Assembly: GCA_946497265.1 (NCBI GenBank)
Contig: CAMMKL010000140.1
Span: 1-6,015, forward strand
Reading direction: 5' to 3'
Source: an uncultured Clostridia bacterium
Lineage (GTDB): Bacteria; Bacillota; Clostridia; Oscillospirales; Acutalibacteraceae
DNA length: 6,015 nucleotides
Positions 1-4,854 of this stretch are shown piece by piece. Position 1 is the stretch's first letter. Every line of letters starts with the position of its first letter. The notes under the pieces were generated by a model. It was not told the DNA's origin. It searched no databases and saw only the letters and a program-made list of their open reading frames with translations. The position numbers and the translations under genes were made by a program.

Positions 1-1
1 A

Positions 2-919
2 GGGGAAGACATCAGCCGGCAATTGGGAGTTACCCGCACTTCTGTCTGGAAAGCCATTACCGCCCTGCGCAAAGAGGGCTATGTGGTGGAATCGGTGACC
101 AACCGGGGCTATTGCCTGCGCGAAGTGCCGGACCTACTCAATGTCGCTCAGATTACCGAAGGGCTTAAAACCTCCGTGTTGGGGCGCACGGTGGTCGCCC
201 TGCCGGTGGTGGATTCCACAAATAACGAGGCAAAACGCCAGGCGGTAAAGGGGGCCGCGCACGGTACGCTTTTTGTTACCGAGCAGCAGACCGGCGGCAA
301 AGGACGGCTTGGCCGTTCCTGGGAATCGCCGTCCAGGCAGGGTATCTGTATGAGCCTGTTGCTGCGGCCACAGATTTCCCCCTATGAAGTTACTCGGATC
401 ACCTTACTGGCCGGGCTTGCAGTGTGCCGTGCCATTCGCGCCCTCACTCCTTGCCCCGCCATGATCAAATGGCCGAATGATGTTATTATTGGCAGAAAAA
501 AAGTATGCGGCATCCTCACTGAAATGGCCGCCGAAACGGAACGGGTCCATTATGTGGTGACAGGGATCGGCATCAACGTAAATACCCCTTCTTTTCCGGA
601 ACAACTGCACCAAAAGGCAACCTCTCTTTATCTGGAAACCGGAAATCTATATTTCCGTGCCGCCCTGTTGCAGCAAATCCTTTATGAATTTGAACTTTGT
701 TACGATGCTTACCTGACCGACGCGACCGCCGACCTGCTCACCCCTTATAAGGAACTATGCGCAACCTTGGGAAGAAAGATTGGATTTACACGCAATGGAA
801 AAATGTTGATTGCTACAGCGGTGGACATTTCCCACCGGGGAGGGCTGCTGGTAAAACTGGAGAACGGCAAAAAACTGGAAATCCATTCTGGGGAAGTAAC
901 CGTACAGGGAATTTATTAA
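2..919 (+). CDS. birA: Biotin-[acetyl-CoA-carboxylase] ligase / biotin repressor BirA, 5' partial
   Basis: This enzyme makes biotinyl-5'-AMP from biotin and ATP and transfers biotin to the acceptor lysine of biotin-dependent carboxylases; class II members with an N-terminal helix-turn-helix also repress biotin genes. The frame is open to the left edge: codons from base 2 read GEDISRQLGVTRTSVWKAI, a typical BirA winged-HTH recognition region. The TTG at 23 is therefore an internal Leu and the true start lies upstream, probably 15-25 codons away. In the 305 visible residues, the ligase signature GKGRLGRSW (visible residues 99-107, bases 296-322) is the biotinyl-AMP loop. KWPNDV (156-161) and GIGINVN (188-194) are further active-site motifs. 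The C-terminal SH3-like domain ends in GEVTVQGIY. No biotin operator is visible. No intrinsic terminator follows the stop, so some read-through into the T-box leader is possible. The family call is secure; repressor activity is inferred from the HTH. Confidence 0.96.
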   Translation, partial: GEDISRQLGVTRTSVWKAITALRKEGYVVESVTNRGYCLREVPDLLNVAQITEGLKTSVLGRTVVALPVVDSTNNEAKRQAVKGAAHGTLFVTEQQTGGKGRLGRSWESPSRQGICMSLLLRPQISPYEVTRITLLAGLAVCRAIRALTPCPAMIKWPNDVIIGRKKVCGILTEMAAETERVHYVVTGIGINVNTPSFPEQLHQKATSLYLETGNLYFRAALLQQILYEFELCYDAYLTDATADLLTPYKELCATLGRKIGFTRNGKMLIATAVDISHRGGLLVKLENGKKLEIHSGEVTVQGIY

Positions 920-954
920 AAACATACGCAAGGGCGCAGGGCCTCAAAAAATAA

Positions 955-983
955 TTGACAGACTTCAGCCGGTATGCTATAGT
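955..983 (+). promoter_or_regulatory. Sigma-A type promoter of the T-box/trp transporter operon
   Basis: A perfect -35 TTGACA (955-960) is followed by a 17-bp spacer and TATAGT (978-983) as -10. A TGC immediately before the -10 gives an extended -10. Transcription is predicted to begin near 990, just before the conserved start of the T-box leader. Confidence 0.88.
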
Positions 984-989
984 ATAGAC

Positions 990-1264
990 ACACCAATGAC
1001 GGGGAAGTTACACCGTTAGCGCACTCACAGAGAGCTGTGTATCGCTGGGAGCACGGCAGGAAGCGGAACGGCAAATGGGCCCCGGAGGGCGAGGGGAACG
1101 GGCGGCTTTCAGCCTCAGTATCTTGGACGTAGGCCTGCGTTAAGGGCAAGAGATGTGTTGGCATCTCATGAGTGGGCGTGATAATACGCCAAACAAGGTG
1201 GCACCGCAGAGAGCTTTTACAGCGTCTGTCCTTGGAAGAAATTCTGAGGATCGGCGCTTTTTTT
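990..1264 (+). ncRNA. T-box riboswitch leader, specifier TGG (tRNA-Trp)
   Basis: T-box leaders bind a specific tRNA through a specifier codon and let transcription continue when that tRNA is uncharged. Visible elements in order: an 8-bp closing helix, TTAGCGCA (1016-1023) with TGCGTTAA (1136-1143), one G-U; the AGAGAG motif (1029-1034) after a CTC (1024-1026) that can pair with GAG (1085-1087); a hairpin CTGTG/CACGG with a GCTGGGAG-type loop (1035-1056); and the specifier segment AAATGGGCCCCGGAG (1073-1087). TGG at 1076-1078 falls exactly where GGC lies in the well-known glyQS leader (codon, one base, two bases, then CxxGAG). An AGTA...GGACG...GCGTTA segment (1117-1143) is the usual stem II/pseudoknot region. 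Hairpins at 1150-1167 and 1175-1190 follow, the latter stem III-like. The T-box core AAGGTGGCACCGCAG is at 1195-1209. CAAGG (1194-1198) pairs with CCTTG (1230-1234) to form the antiterminator, which competes with the terminator. The riboswitch call is essentially certain; the Trp specificity is strong and matches the downstream genes. Confidence 0.96.
1222..1264 (+). terminator. T-box regulated intrinsic terminator
   Basis: GCGTCTGTCCT (1222-1232) pairs with AGGATCGGCGC (1247-1257) with one mismatch and two G-U pairs, followed by seven T (1258-1264). Its 5' strand includes CCTT of 1230-1233, which is also the 3' strand of the antiterminator, so the two folds exclude each other, as expected for T-box transcription attenuation. 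Confidence 0.92.
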
Positions 1265-1295
1265 ATTTCTTTGAACAAATAAGGAGGTGGTCGGT

Positions 1296-1364
1296 GTGAA
1301 AGCCAAGGCGTTTGCACGGATGTGGAGCCCATTTTCATACCGGATTCCCAAACATTTCTATTAA
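1296..1364 (+). CDS. Putative 22-aa small protein or leader peptide between T-box and trpX
   Basis: A GTG start at 1296 lies 8 bases after a near-perfect Shine-Dalgarno AAGGAGGTGG (1281-1290), the strongest ribosome binding site in the window. The frame reads 22 codons to TAA (1362-1364). The peptide begins MKAKAFARMW and ends FSYRIPKHFY. It has no acidic residues, five Lys/Arg plus one His, six aromatic residues, and a single Trp (codon 10, TGG 1323-1325). It sits entirely after the T-box terminator and 36 bases before the trpX start, so it is made only when the riboswitch allows read-through. It has no tandem Trp codons, so it is not a classical trp attenuator peptide. Its stop codon lies in a weak AT-rich hairpin (1355-1365 with 1378-1388) whose 3' arm touches the trpX Shine-Dalgarno, which would allow translational coupling. 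I do not recognise a family. Translation is inferred only from the ribosome binding site and position. Confidence 0.55.
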   Translation: MKAKAFARMWSPFSYRIPKHFY

Positions 1365-1400
1365 ACAAATTATTCTTTTAAATAGAGGAGTGTATCTATC

Positions 1401-2345
1401 ATGAAAAAATTACTTTCTGTTTGCCTGTCCGCCCTGCTCGCCGTCACCGCTTTGGCCGGCTGCGCCGCCCCTTCCGGCAGCGATATGGTGAAAATAGGCG
1501 TCGTCCAATATATGGACCACCCGTCTTTGGATACCATCCGCGATTCGTTCAAAGCAAAGCTCACCGAGCTGGGCTATCAGGATGGCGTGAACTGCTCAGT
1601 GGAATATAAATCCGCAGGCGGCGACGCCACCACCCAGAACTCCATTGTGCAAACCTTTGCCGGCGATCAGAAAGATGTTATCGTTGCCATTGCCACCCCT
1701 ACCGCGCAGGCGGCGGCCTCCGTTAGCGATAAAATCCCGGTGGTGTTTTCCGCCGTTTCCGATCCCGTAGGCGCCGGCCTTGTGCAATCCCTGGAAAAGC
1801 CGGAAGGGAACATTACGGGCACTTCGGATGAAATTCAGGTGGAAAAAATCCTTACCCTTGCGCTGGAATACAACCCCAACCTGAAAAAGCTTGGTTTTAT
1901 TTACAACACAAGCGAGGCAAATTCCATTACCAACCTAAATAAGGCCAAGGCTTTTTGCGAAGATAATGGTATCGAGCTGATCGAAAGCGCCGTGACCAAC
2001 ACCAATGAGGTACAGCAGGCCGCCCAAGTACTTGCTTCCAAGGTAGAAGCCATCTTCGCCCCCAACGACAATACCGTGGCCAGCGCCATGCCGGTGCTCG
2101 CAAACGCTGCCATACAGGCAAAGATCCCGGTCTATTGCGGCGCAGATTCCATGGTAAACGACGGCGGCTTCGCTACCATCGGCATTAACTACGAAAGCCT
2201 AGGCCAGGAAACCGCGGTGATGGTGGATCAGATTCTCAAAGGGACCAAGCCCGCCGATATTCCGGTTAAAGTCTTTAAAACCGATCTGCAAACCATAGTC
2301 AACGAAGAGACCGCCAAGGCCATCGGCATTGAAGTGAAAGAATAA
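1401..2345 (+). CDS. trpX: Tryptophan ABC transporter substrate-binding lipoprotein TrpX
   Basis: This is the extracytoplasmic solute-binding protein of an ABC importer. It has 314 aa, of the ABC_sub_bind (PF04392) type. Residues 1-20 are a lipoprotein signal peptide (MKK, hydrophobic core) ending in lipobox LAGC with Cys21 as the lipidated residue. The mature protein opens with the family's VKIGVVQYMDHPSLD segment, and the IPVVFSAVSDPVGAGLV stretch (about residues 113-129) is also typical. Two Rossmann-like lobes are expected. The start ATG is preceded by GAGGAG (1385-1390). The family binds varied ligands; tryptophan is assigned because the T-box specifier upstream reads TGG and because T-box-controlled trpXYZ loci are an established Firmicute arrangement. 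The protein contains no Trp residue. A GC-rich hairpin follows the gene and may set its expression above that of the membrane genes. The family is secure; the ligand is inferred. Confidence 0.92.
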   Translation: MKKLLSVCLSALLAVTALAGCAAPSGSDMVKIGVVQYMDHPSLDTIRDSFKAKLTELGYQDGVNCSVEYKSAGGDATTQNSIVQTFAGDQKDVIVAIATPTAQAAASVSDKIPVVFSAVSDPVGAGLVQSLEKPEGNITGTSDEIQVEKILTLALEYNPNLKKLGFIYNTSEANSITNLNKAKAFCEDNGIELIESAVTNTNEVQQAAQVLASKVEAIFAPNDNTVASAMPVLANAAIQAKIPVYCGADSMVNDGGFATIGINYESLGQETAVMVDQILKGTKPADIPVKVFKTDLQTIVNEETAKAIGIEVKE

Positions 2346-2390
2346 TTGCCGTTGGCACGGCTCTGCGGACAGCTTCAATTTTTTCCATAC

Positions 2391-2413
2391 AGGGCGGGGC
2401 ACTTCCCGCCTTT
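2391..2413 (+). other. GC-rich hairpin in the trpX-trpY gap
   Basis: GGCGGG (2393-2398) and CCCGCC (2405-2410) form a perfect 6-bp GC stem with a 6-base loop, extendable by two weaker pairs. Only three T follow, so it is a poor terminator. It may act as a 3'-end stabiliser for trpX mRNA or a partial attenuator that raises binding protein relative to permease. The rest of the 109-base gap (2346-2454) shows nothing else clear except the trpY ribosome binding site. Confidence 0.5.
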
Positions 2414-2440
2414 GTACCATGATCCGCAACAAGGGAAATA

Positions 2441-2450
2441 AAGGAGAGGG
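2441..2450 (+). promoter_or_regulatory. Ribosome binding site that decides the trpY start
   Basis: AAGGAGAGGG lies just before ATG 2455, with GGAG 8 bases from the start. The in-frame ATG at 2419 has no such site and sits next to the 2391-2413 hairpin, so the start at 2455 is preferred. Confidence 0.8.
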
Positions 2451-2454
2451 TAAC

Positions 2455-3345
2455 ATGGCAATGACTACGATTATGGGCGCGCTTGAGCTGGGGCTCATCC
2501 TCGCCCTGATGTCGGTTGGAATGTTTATTTCCTTCCGTATTTTAAACATCCCCGACCTCACGGTCGATGGAAGCTTTACGCTCGGCAGCGCGTTTGCCGC
2601 TACCTTTGCCGTACAGGGGCAGTCCGGTACCGGCGTTTTGCTGGCCGTCGTTGCCGGCGCGCTGGCTGGTGCGGTGACCGGCTTGTTGCAGACCAAATTG
2701 AAAATACAGCCGATCCTGTCCGGTATCCTGACCATGACCGCCCTTTATTCGGTCAATCTTTGGGTTATGGGCAATAAGCCGAACCTCTCTTTCTTTGGAA
2801 AAGATACCTTGTTTACTCCGTTTGAACGTTTTTTGCCGGAGCTGGCCGCTAAAATAGTGCCTATCCTCCTGCTGCTTGCGATCGTTACCATACTCATCCG
2901 CCTTTTTCTGGGCACGCAGTTGGGCCTTTCCCTGCGTGCAACCGGCGATAACGAGGATATGGTACGCGCTTCCTCGATCAATTCCGATGCAATGAAAATC
3001 CTGGGCCTTTCCCTGTCAAACGCAATTGTTTCCCTGGCGGGTGCGGTCATGGCGCAATACCAGGTCTACGCCGACATCAGCGGAGGGATTGGCATGATGG
3101 TCATTGGCCTAGCTTCTATTATTGTGGGGCAGGCGCTGCTTGGGCAAAAGGGCGGCGTAACGCGCGGTTTTGTGGCGGCAATAACCGGCGCAGTAGTCTA
3201 CCGCTTCATCCTGACTTTTGCCTTGCAAAGCGGTATGGCCTCCAATGACCTAAAGATCCTCTCTGCCGCTTTGGTCGTTATCGCCATCTCAATCCCGGAA
3301 GTAAAAAAATTCATTCAGAAAAGGAGGGCGCGCCGCCATGCTTGA
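2455..3345 (+). CDS. trpY: Tryptophan ABC transporter permease TrpY
   Basis: This is the inner-membrane channel subunit, 296 aa from ATG 2455, of the BPD_transp_2 (PF02653, LivH/RbsC-like) superfamily. It is strongly hydrophobic with several predicted membrane segments, roughly at residues 8-28, 40-55, 60-80, 87-105, 132-152, 183-202, 211-230, 237-258 and 266-281. The conserved N-terminal stretch FRILNIPDLTVDGSFTLG (27-44) is typical of permeases paired with ABC_sub_bind proteins. The cytoplasmic segment GLSLRATGDNEDMVRA (157-172) is the likely coupling region to the ATPase. It ends in a basic tail (KKFIQKRRARRHA) suited to the cytoplasmic face. Only one Trp (residue 103) is present. Its 3' end contains the trpZ ribosome binding site and overlaps trpZ by 8 bases, implying translational coupling. 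The substrate is inferred from the T-box and neighbours. Confidence 0.92.
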   Translation: MAMTTIMGALELGLILALMSVGMFISFRILNIPDLTVDGSFTLGSAFAATFAVQGQSGTGVLLAVVAGALAGAVTGLLQTKLKIQPILSGILTMTALYSVNLWVMGNKPNLSFFGKDTLFTPFERFLPELAAKIVPILLLLAIVTILIRLFLGTQLGLSLRATGDNEDMVRASSINSDAMKILGLSLSNAIVSLAGAVMAQYQVYADISGGIGMMVIGLASIIVGQALLGQKGGVTRGFVAAITGAVVYRFILTFALQSGMASNDLKILSAALVVIAISIPEVKKFIQKRRARRHA

Positions 3346-4126
3346 GCTGCAAAATGTAAACATTACCTTTTATAAAAACACGGTAAACGAACGCCGCGCC
3401 CTACAAAATGTCAGCCTACGTTTGGAACAGGGGGATTTTGCCACCGTTATCGGTTCGAACGGAGCGGGAAAATCCACTCTGATGAACGCTATTTCCGGCT
3501 TTTACGACATCGACAGCGGGCGTATCCTGCTCGATGGGGAAGACATCAGCTACCAAAAGGAATACAAACGCGCGCGTAAGATCGGCCGCCTTTTCCAAGA
3601 CCCTCTAAAGGGCACGGCGCCGAATATGACGATTGAGGAAAACCTGGGCCTTGCCTATACGCGCGGCGCGCGGCGCGGCATCACCAGCGGCATTAAAAAA
3701 CGGGACCACGGCTTCTTTGTAGAAAAGCTGAAAACTCTGGACCTTGGCCTGGAGGATCGTCTTAAAACGCCGGTAAAGCTGCTTTCCGGCGGGCAGCGGC
3801 AAGCCCTTACCCTTTTGATGGCGACAATCGTTACCCCTCGCTTGCTTTTGCTGGACGAACACACTGCGGCGCTTGACCCCAAGACCGCAGGAAAAGTACT
3901 TGCTATCACAGAAGAAATTGTGAGTAAGAACCACATTACCACCATGATGATTACCCATAATATTCAGGATGCCCTCACCTATGGGAACAAAACCATCGTC
4001 ATGAGCGGCGGTAGGATTGTGCTGGAGCTTTCCGGCCAGGAGCGGAAAACCATGACCATGGAACGCCTGCTGGAGCTTTATTCGTCCACCGCGAACGATA
4101 CCTTCAGCGATAAGATGATATTGTAA
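3338..4126 (+). CDS. trpZ: Tryptophan ABC transporter ATP-binding protein TrpZ
   Basis: This cytoplasmic ATPase, 262 aa, energises the TrpXYZ importer, presumably as a homodimer. All ABC motifs are intact: Walker A GSNGAGKST (39-47), Q-loop Gln87 (LFQDP), signature LSGGQ (149-153), Walker B LLLLDE (169-174) with catalytic Glu174, D-loop ALD (178-180) and H-loop His207 (ITHN). The helical domain carries the basic TRGARRG...KKRDHG segment (about 108-125) seen in ATPases of this uptake subfamily. The ATG is preceded by AAGGAGGG at about 3320-3327, inside trpY, and the two genes overlap by 8 bases. There is no Trp residue. The motifs make an active ATPase secure; the substrate is assigned from operon context. 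Confidence 0.93.
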   Translation: MLELQNVNITFYKNTVNERRALQNVSLRLEQGDFATVIGSNGAGKSTLMNAISGFYDIDSGRILLDGEDISYQKEYKRARKIGRLFQDPLKGTAPNMTIEENLGLAYTRGARRGITSGIKKRDHGFFVEKLKTLDLGLEDRLKTPVKLLSGGQRQALTLLMATIVTPRLLLLDEHTAALDPKTAGKVLAITEEIVSKNHITTMMITHNIQDALTYGNKTIVMSGGRIVLELSGQERKTMTMERLLELYSSTANDTFSDKMIL

Positions 4127-4161
4127 AGGGAAGCCGGAAATGAATACAAGGGGGAAACGAC

Positions 4162-4533
4162 ATGAACAATGAAGTCACTTTGGGCAATATCATGGTGGAT
4201 TGTGAGGATGAAAAGAAGCTGCAAAGGTTTTATGCCGATTTGTTGGGCTGGGAAAGGTGCGAGCTGTTTGACAGGCCGGCGGTACGGAGCAGCAGCGGTA
4301 TTGTTTTTCTATTTATTCAGGAGCCGGGCTATGTCCGCCCTGTATGGCCGGAAGAAACGGGCAGGCAGCAAAAACAGATGCATTTTGATTTTCAGGTGGA
4401 AGATATTCAGGAAATGGCCGATAAGGCGGAACGTTTGGGTGCTGTCAAAGCGAAAGCCCAATTTGGGGGAAATGACTTTGTTACGATGATCGATCCCTCT
4501 GGGCATCCGTTTTGTTTGTGCCGGAAATCATAA
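4162..4533 (+). CDS. VOC superfamily (glyoxalase/bleomycin-resistance fold) protein
   Basis: This is a 123-aa soluble protein of the vicinal oxygen chelate fold, most like Glyoxalase_6-type small proteins. It has two beta-alpha-beta-beta-beta modules. The first starts at VTLGNIMVDCEDEKKLQRFYADLLGW (5-30); the second starts at MHFDFQVEDIQEMADKAERLGA (73-94) and ends with the hallmark DPSGHPFCLC (111-120). His74 and His115 are potential metal ligands, but the full metal set cannot be confirmed by eye and the reaction is unknown. The ATG follows AAGGGGGAAA with suitable spacing. It lies 35 bases after trpZ with no terminator between and a strong terminator right after it, so it is probably the last gene of the T-box operon. 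Two Trp residues (30, 62) set it apart from the Trp-poor transporter genes. The fold is fairly sure; the function is not assigned. Confidence 0.85.
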   Translation: MNNEVTLGNIMVDCEDEKKLQRFYADLLGWERCELFDRPAVRSSSGIVFLFIQEPGYVRPVWPEETGRQQKQMHFDFQVEDIQEMADKAERLGAVKAKAQFGGNDFVTMIDPSGHPFCLCRKS

Positions 4534-4539
4534 AGTAAT

Positions 4540-4571
4540 ATGGGGGTTACATATCGTGACCCTCATTTTTT
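4540..4571 (+). terminator. Intrinsic terminator of the trpXYZ-VOC operon
   Basis: ATGGGGGTTAC (4540-4550) pairs along its full 11 bp (two wobbles) with GTGACCCTCAT (4556-4566) around a 5-base loop, followed by six T (4566-4571). It starts 7 bases after the VOC stop codon. Confidence 0.92.
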
Positions 4572-4644
4572 GTTTGTTGCTATTTTTTGTGTCCTATTTG
4601 CTTAATCGGATCAAACTGTTTTGGCCGGATATTGGTTACAATAG

Positions 4645-4684
4645 TACTATAAGAAGCTGAGCTGCTCGAATTTAATAGAATCGA
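4645..4684 (+). promoter_or_regulatory. Weak promoter-like element with 19-bp imperfect dyad
   Basis: TATAAG (4648-4653) or TACTAT (4645-4650) could serve as a -10; the only -35 candidate is TTGGCC (4621-4626) at 18-21 bp. Just downstream, 4666-4684 (TCGAATTTA, A, TAGAATCGA) is a 19-bp dyad with 7 of 9 arm positions matching. It shares GAATTTAAT and TTAATAGAAT with the two operators before the RpiR-family gene. The promoter is weakly supported; the shared motif is clear. Confidence 0.3.
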
Positions 4685-4689
4685 CTTGT

Positions 4690-4726
4690 CCTTGTTGCCT
4701 TTGAGCGATTGGGGCAAGGCTTTTTT
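4690..4726 (+). terminator. Second terminator-like hairpin in the intergenic region
   Basis: CCTTGTT (4690-4696), a bulged G, then CC pair with GGGGCAAGG (4711-4719), nine pairs including two G-U, with an 11-base loop and six T (4721-4726). It may be a back-up terminator for the trp operon or the end of a short transcript from the element at 4645-4684. Confidence 0.6.
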
Positions 4727-4769
4727 GCAAGGATAATCTTTACAAAAATAGATTACAATTCGGTTTCCC

Positions 4770-4798
4770 TTGACAAACGAGAACACAGAGTATAGAAT
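4770..4798 (+). promoter_or_regulatory. Promoter of the RpiR-family regulator and MFS transporter
   Basis: The consensus -35 TTGACA (4770-4775), a 17-bp spacer and TAGAAT (4793-4798) give a strong sigma-A promoter. The -10 lies inside the first dyad of the operator region, so a bound regulator would block RNA polymerase. Start of transcription is expected near 4805. Confidence 0.82.
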
Positions 4799-4841
4799 TT
4801 AATTATATAAATTTTAAAATTAATAGAATTAAATTCTATTA
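4791..4841 (+). promoter_or_regulatory. Double operator: 48-bp inverted repeat made of two 19-bp dyads
   Basis: Dyad O1 is TATAGAATT-T-AATTATATA (4791-4809, one arm mismatch) and dyad O2 is AATAGAATT-A-AATTCTATT (4822-4840, perfect, extendable by one pair each side). Their centres (4800 and 4831) are 31 bp apart, about three helical turns. The whole stretch 4792-4839 is also one inverted repeat with 22 of 24 arm positions matching, centred between 4815 and 4816, including perfect 12-base outer arms. O1 covers the -10 and O2 lies in the 5' leader. The position just before a MurR/RpiR regulator suggests autoregulation. Confidence 0.75.
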
Positions 4842-4854
4842 TTCGGAGGTTCGC

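Noticed and set aside
23..25. TTG at 23 as the start of birA
   Set aside because: The frame is open to the left edge and the upstream codons encode the conserved first helix of the BirA HTH, so this TTG is an internal Leu.
1124..1126. Second TGG (cttTGGAcg-like context) as the T-box specifier
   Set aside because: It falls in the conserved AGTA...GGACG...GCGTTA segment after stem I; the TGG at 1076-1078 matches specifier spacing. Either reading gives Trp.
1320..1364. ATG at 1320 as start of a 14-codon small ORF
   Set aside because: It has no Shine-Dalgarno; the in-frame GTG at 1296 sits ideally after AAGGAGGTGG.
916..1368. 150-codon open frame on the minus strand
   Set aside because: It lies across the T-box leader, which explains the sequence fully, and its translation shows no domain-like pattern and no clear ribosome binding site.
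2419..2454. Upstream in-frame ATG at 2419 for trpY
   Set aside because: The polar 12-residue extension lacks a ribosome binding site and is unlike family N-termini; ATG 2455 follows AAGGAGAGGG.
2199..2735. 178-codon open frame on the minus strand over the trpX-trpY junction
   Set aside because: It overlaps two strongly supported + strand genes and resembles no known protein; it is a shadow of the codon bias.
3655..3680. GC-rich alternating stretch inside trpZ
   Set aside because: It encodes the Arg/Gly-rich TRGARRG segment of the ATPase helical domain and needs no other explanation.
4140..4172. Short ATG frame between trpZ and the VOC gene
   Set aside because: Ten codons, no ribosome binding site, and out of frame with the VOC gene, whose own start is well placed.
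4734..4755. TAATCT-N10-AGATTA inverted repeat upstream of the regulator promoter
   Set aside because: Only 6-bp arms in AT-rich DNA and unlike the 19-bp dyads; chance is a fair explanation.
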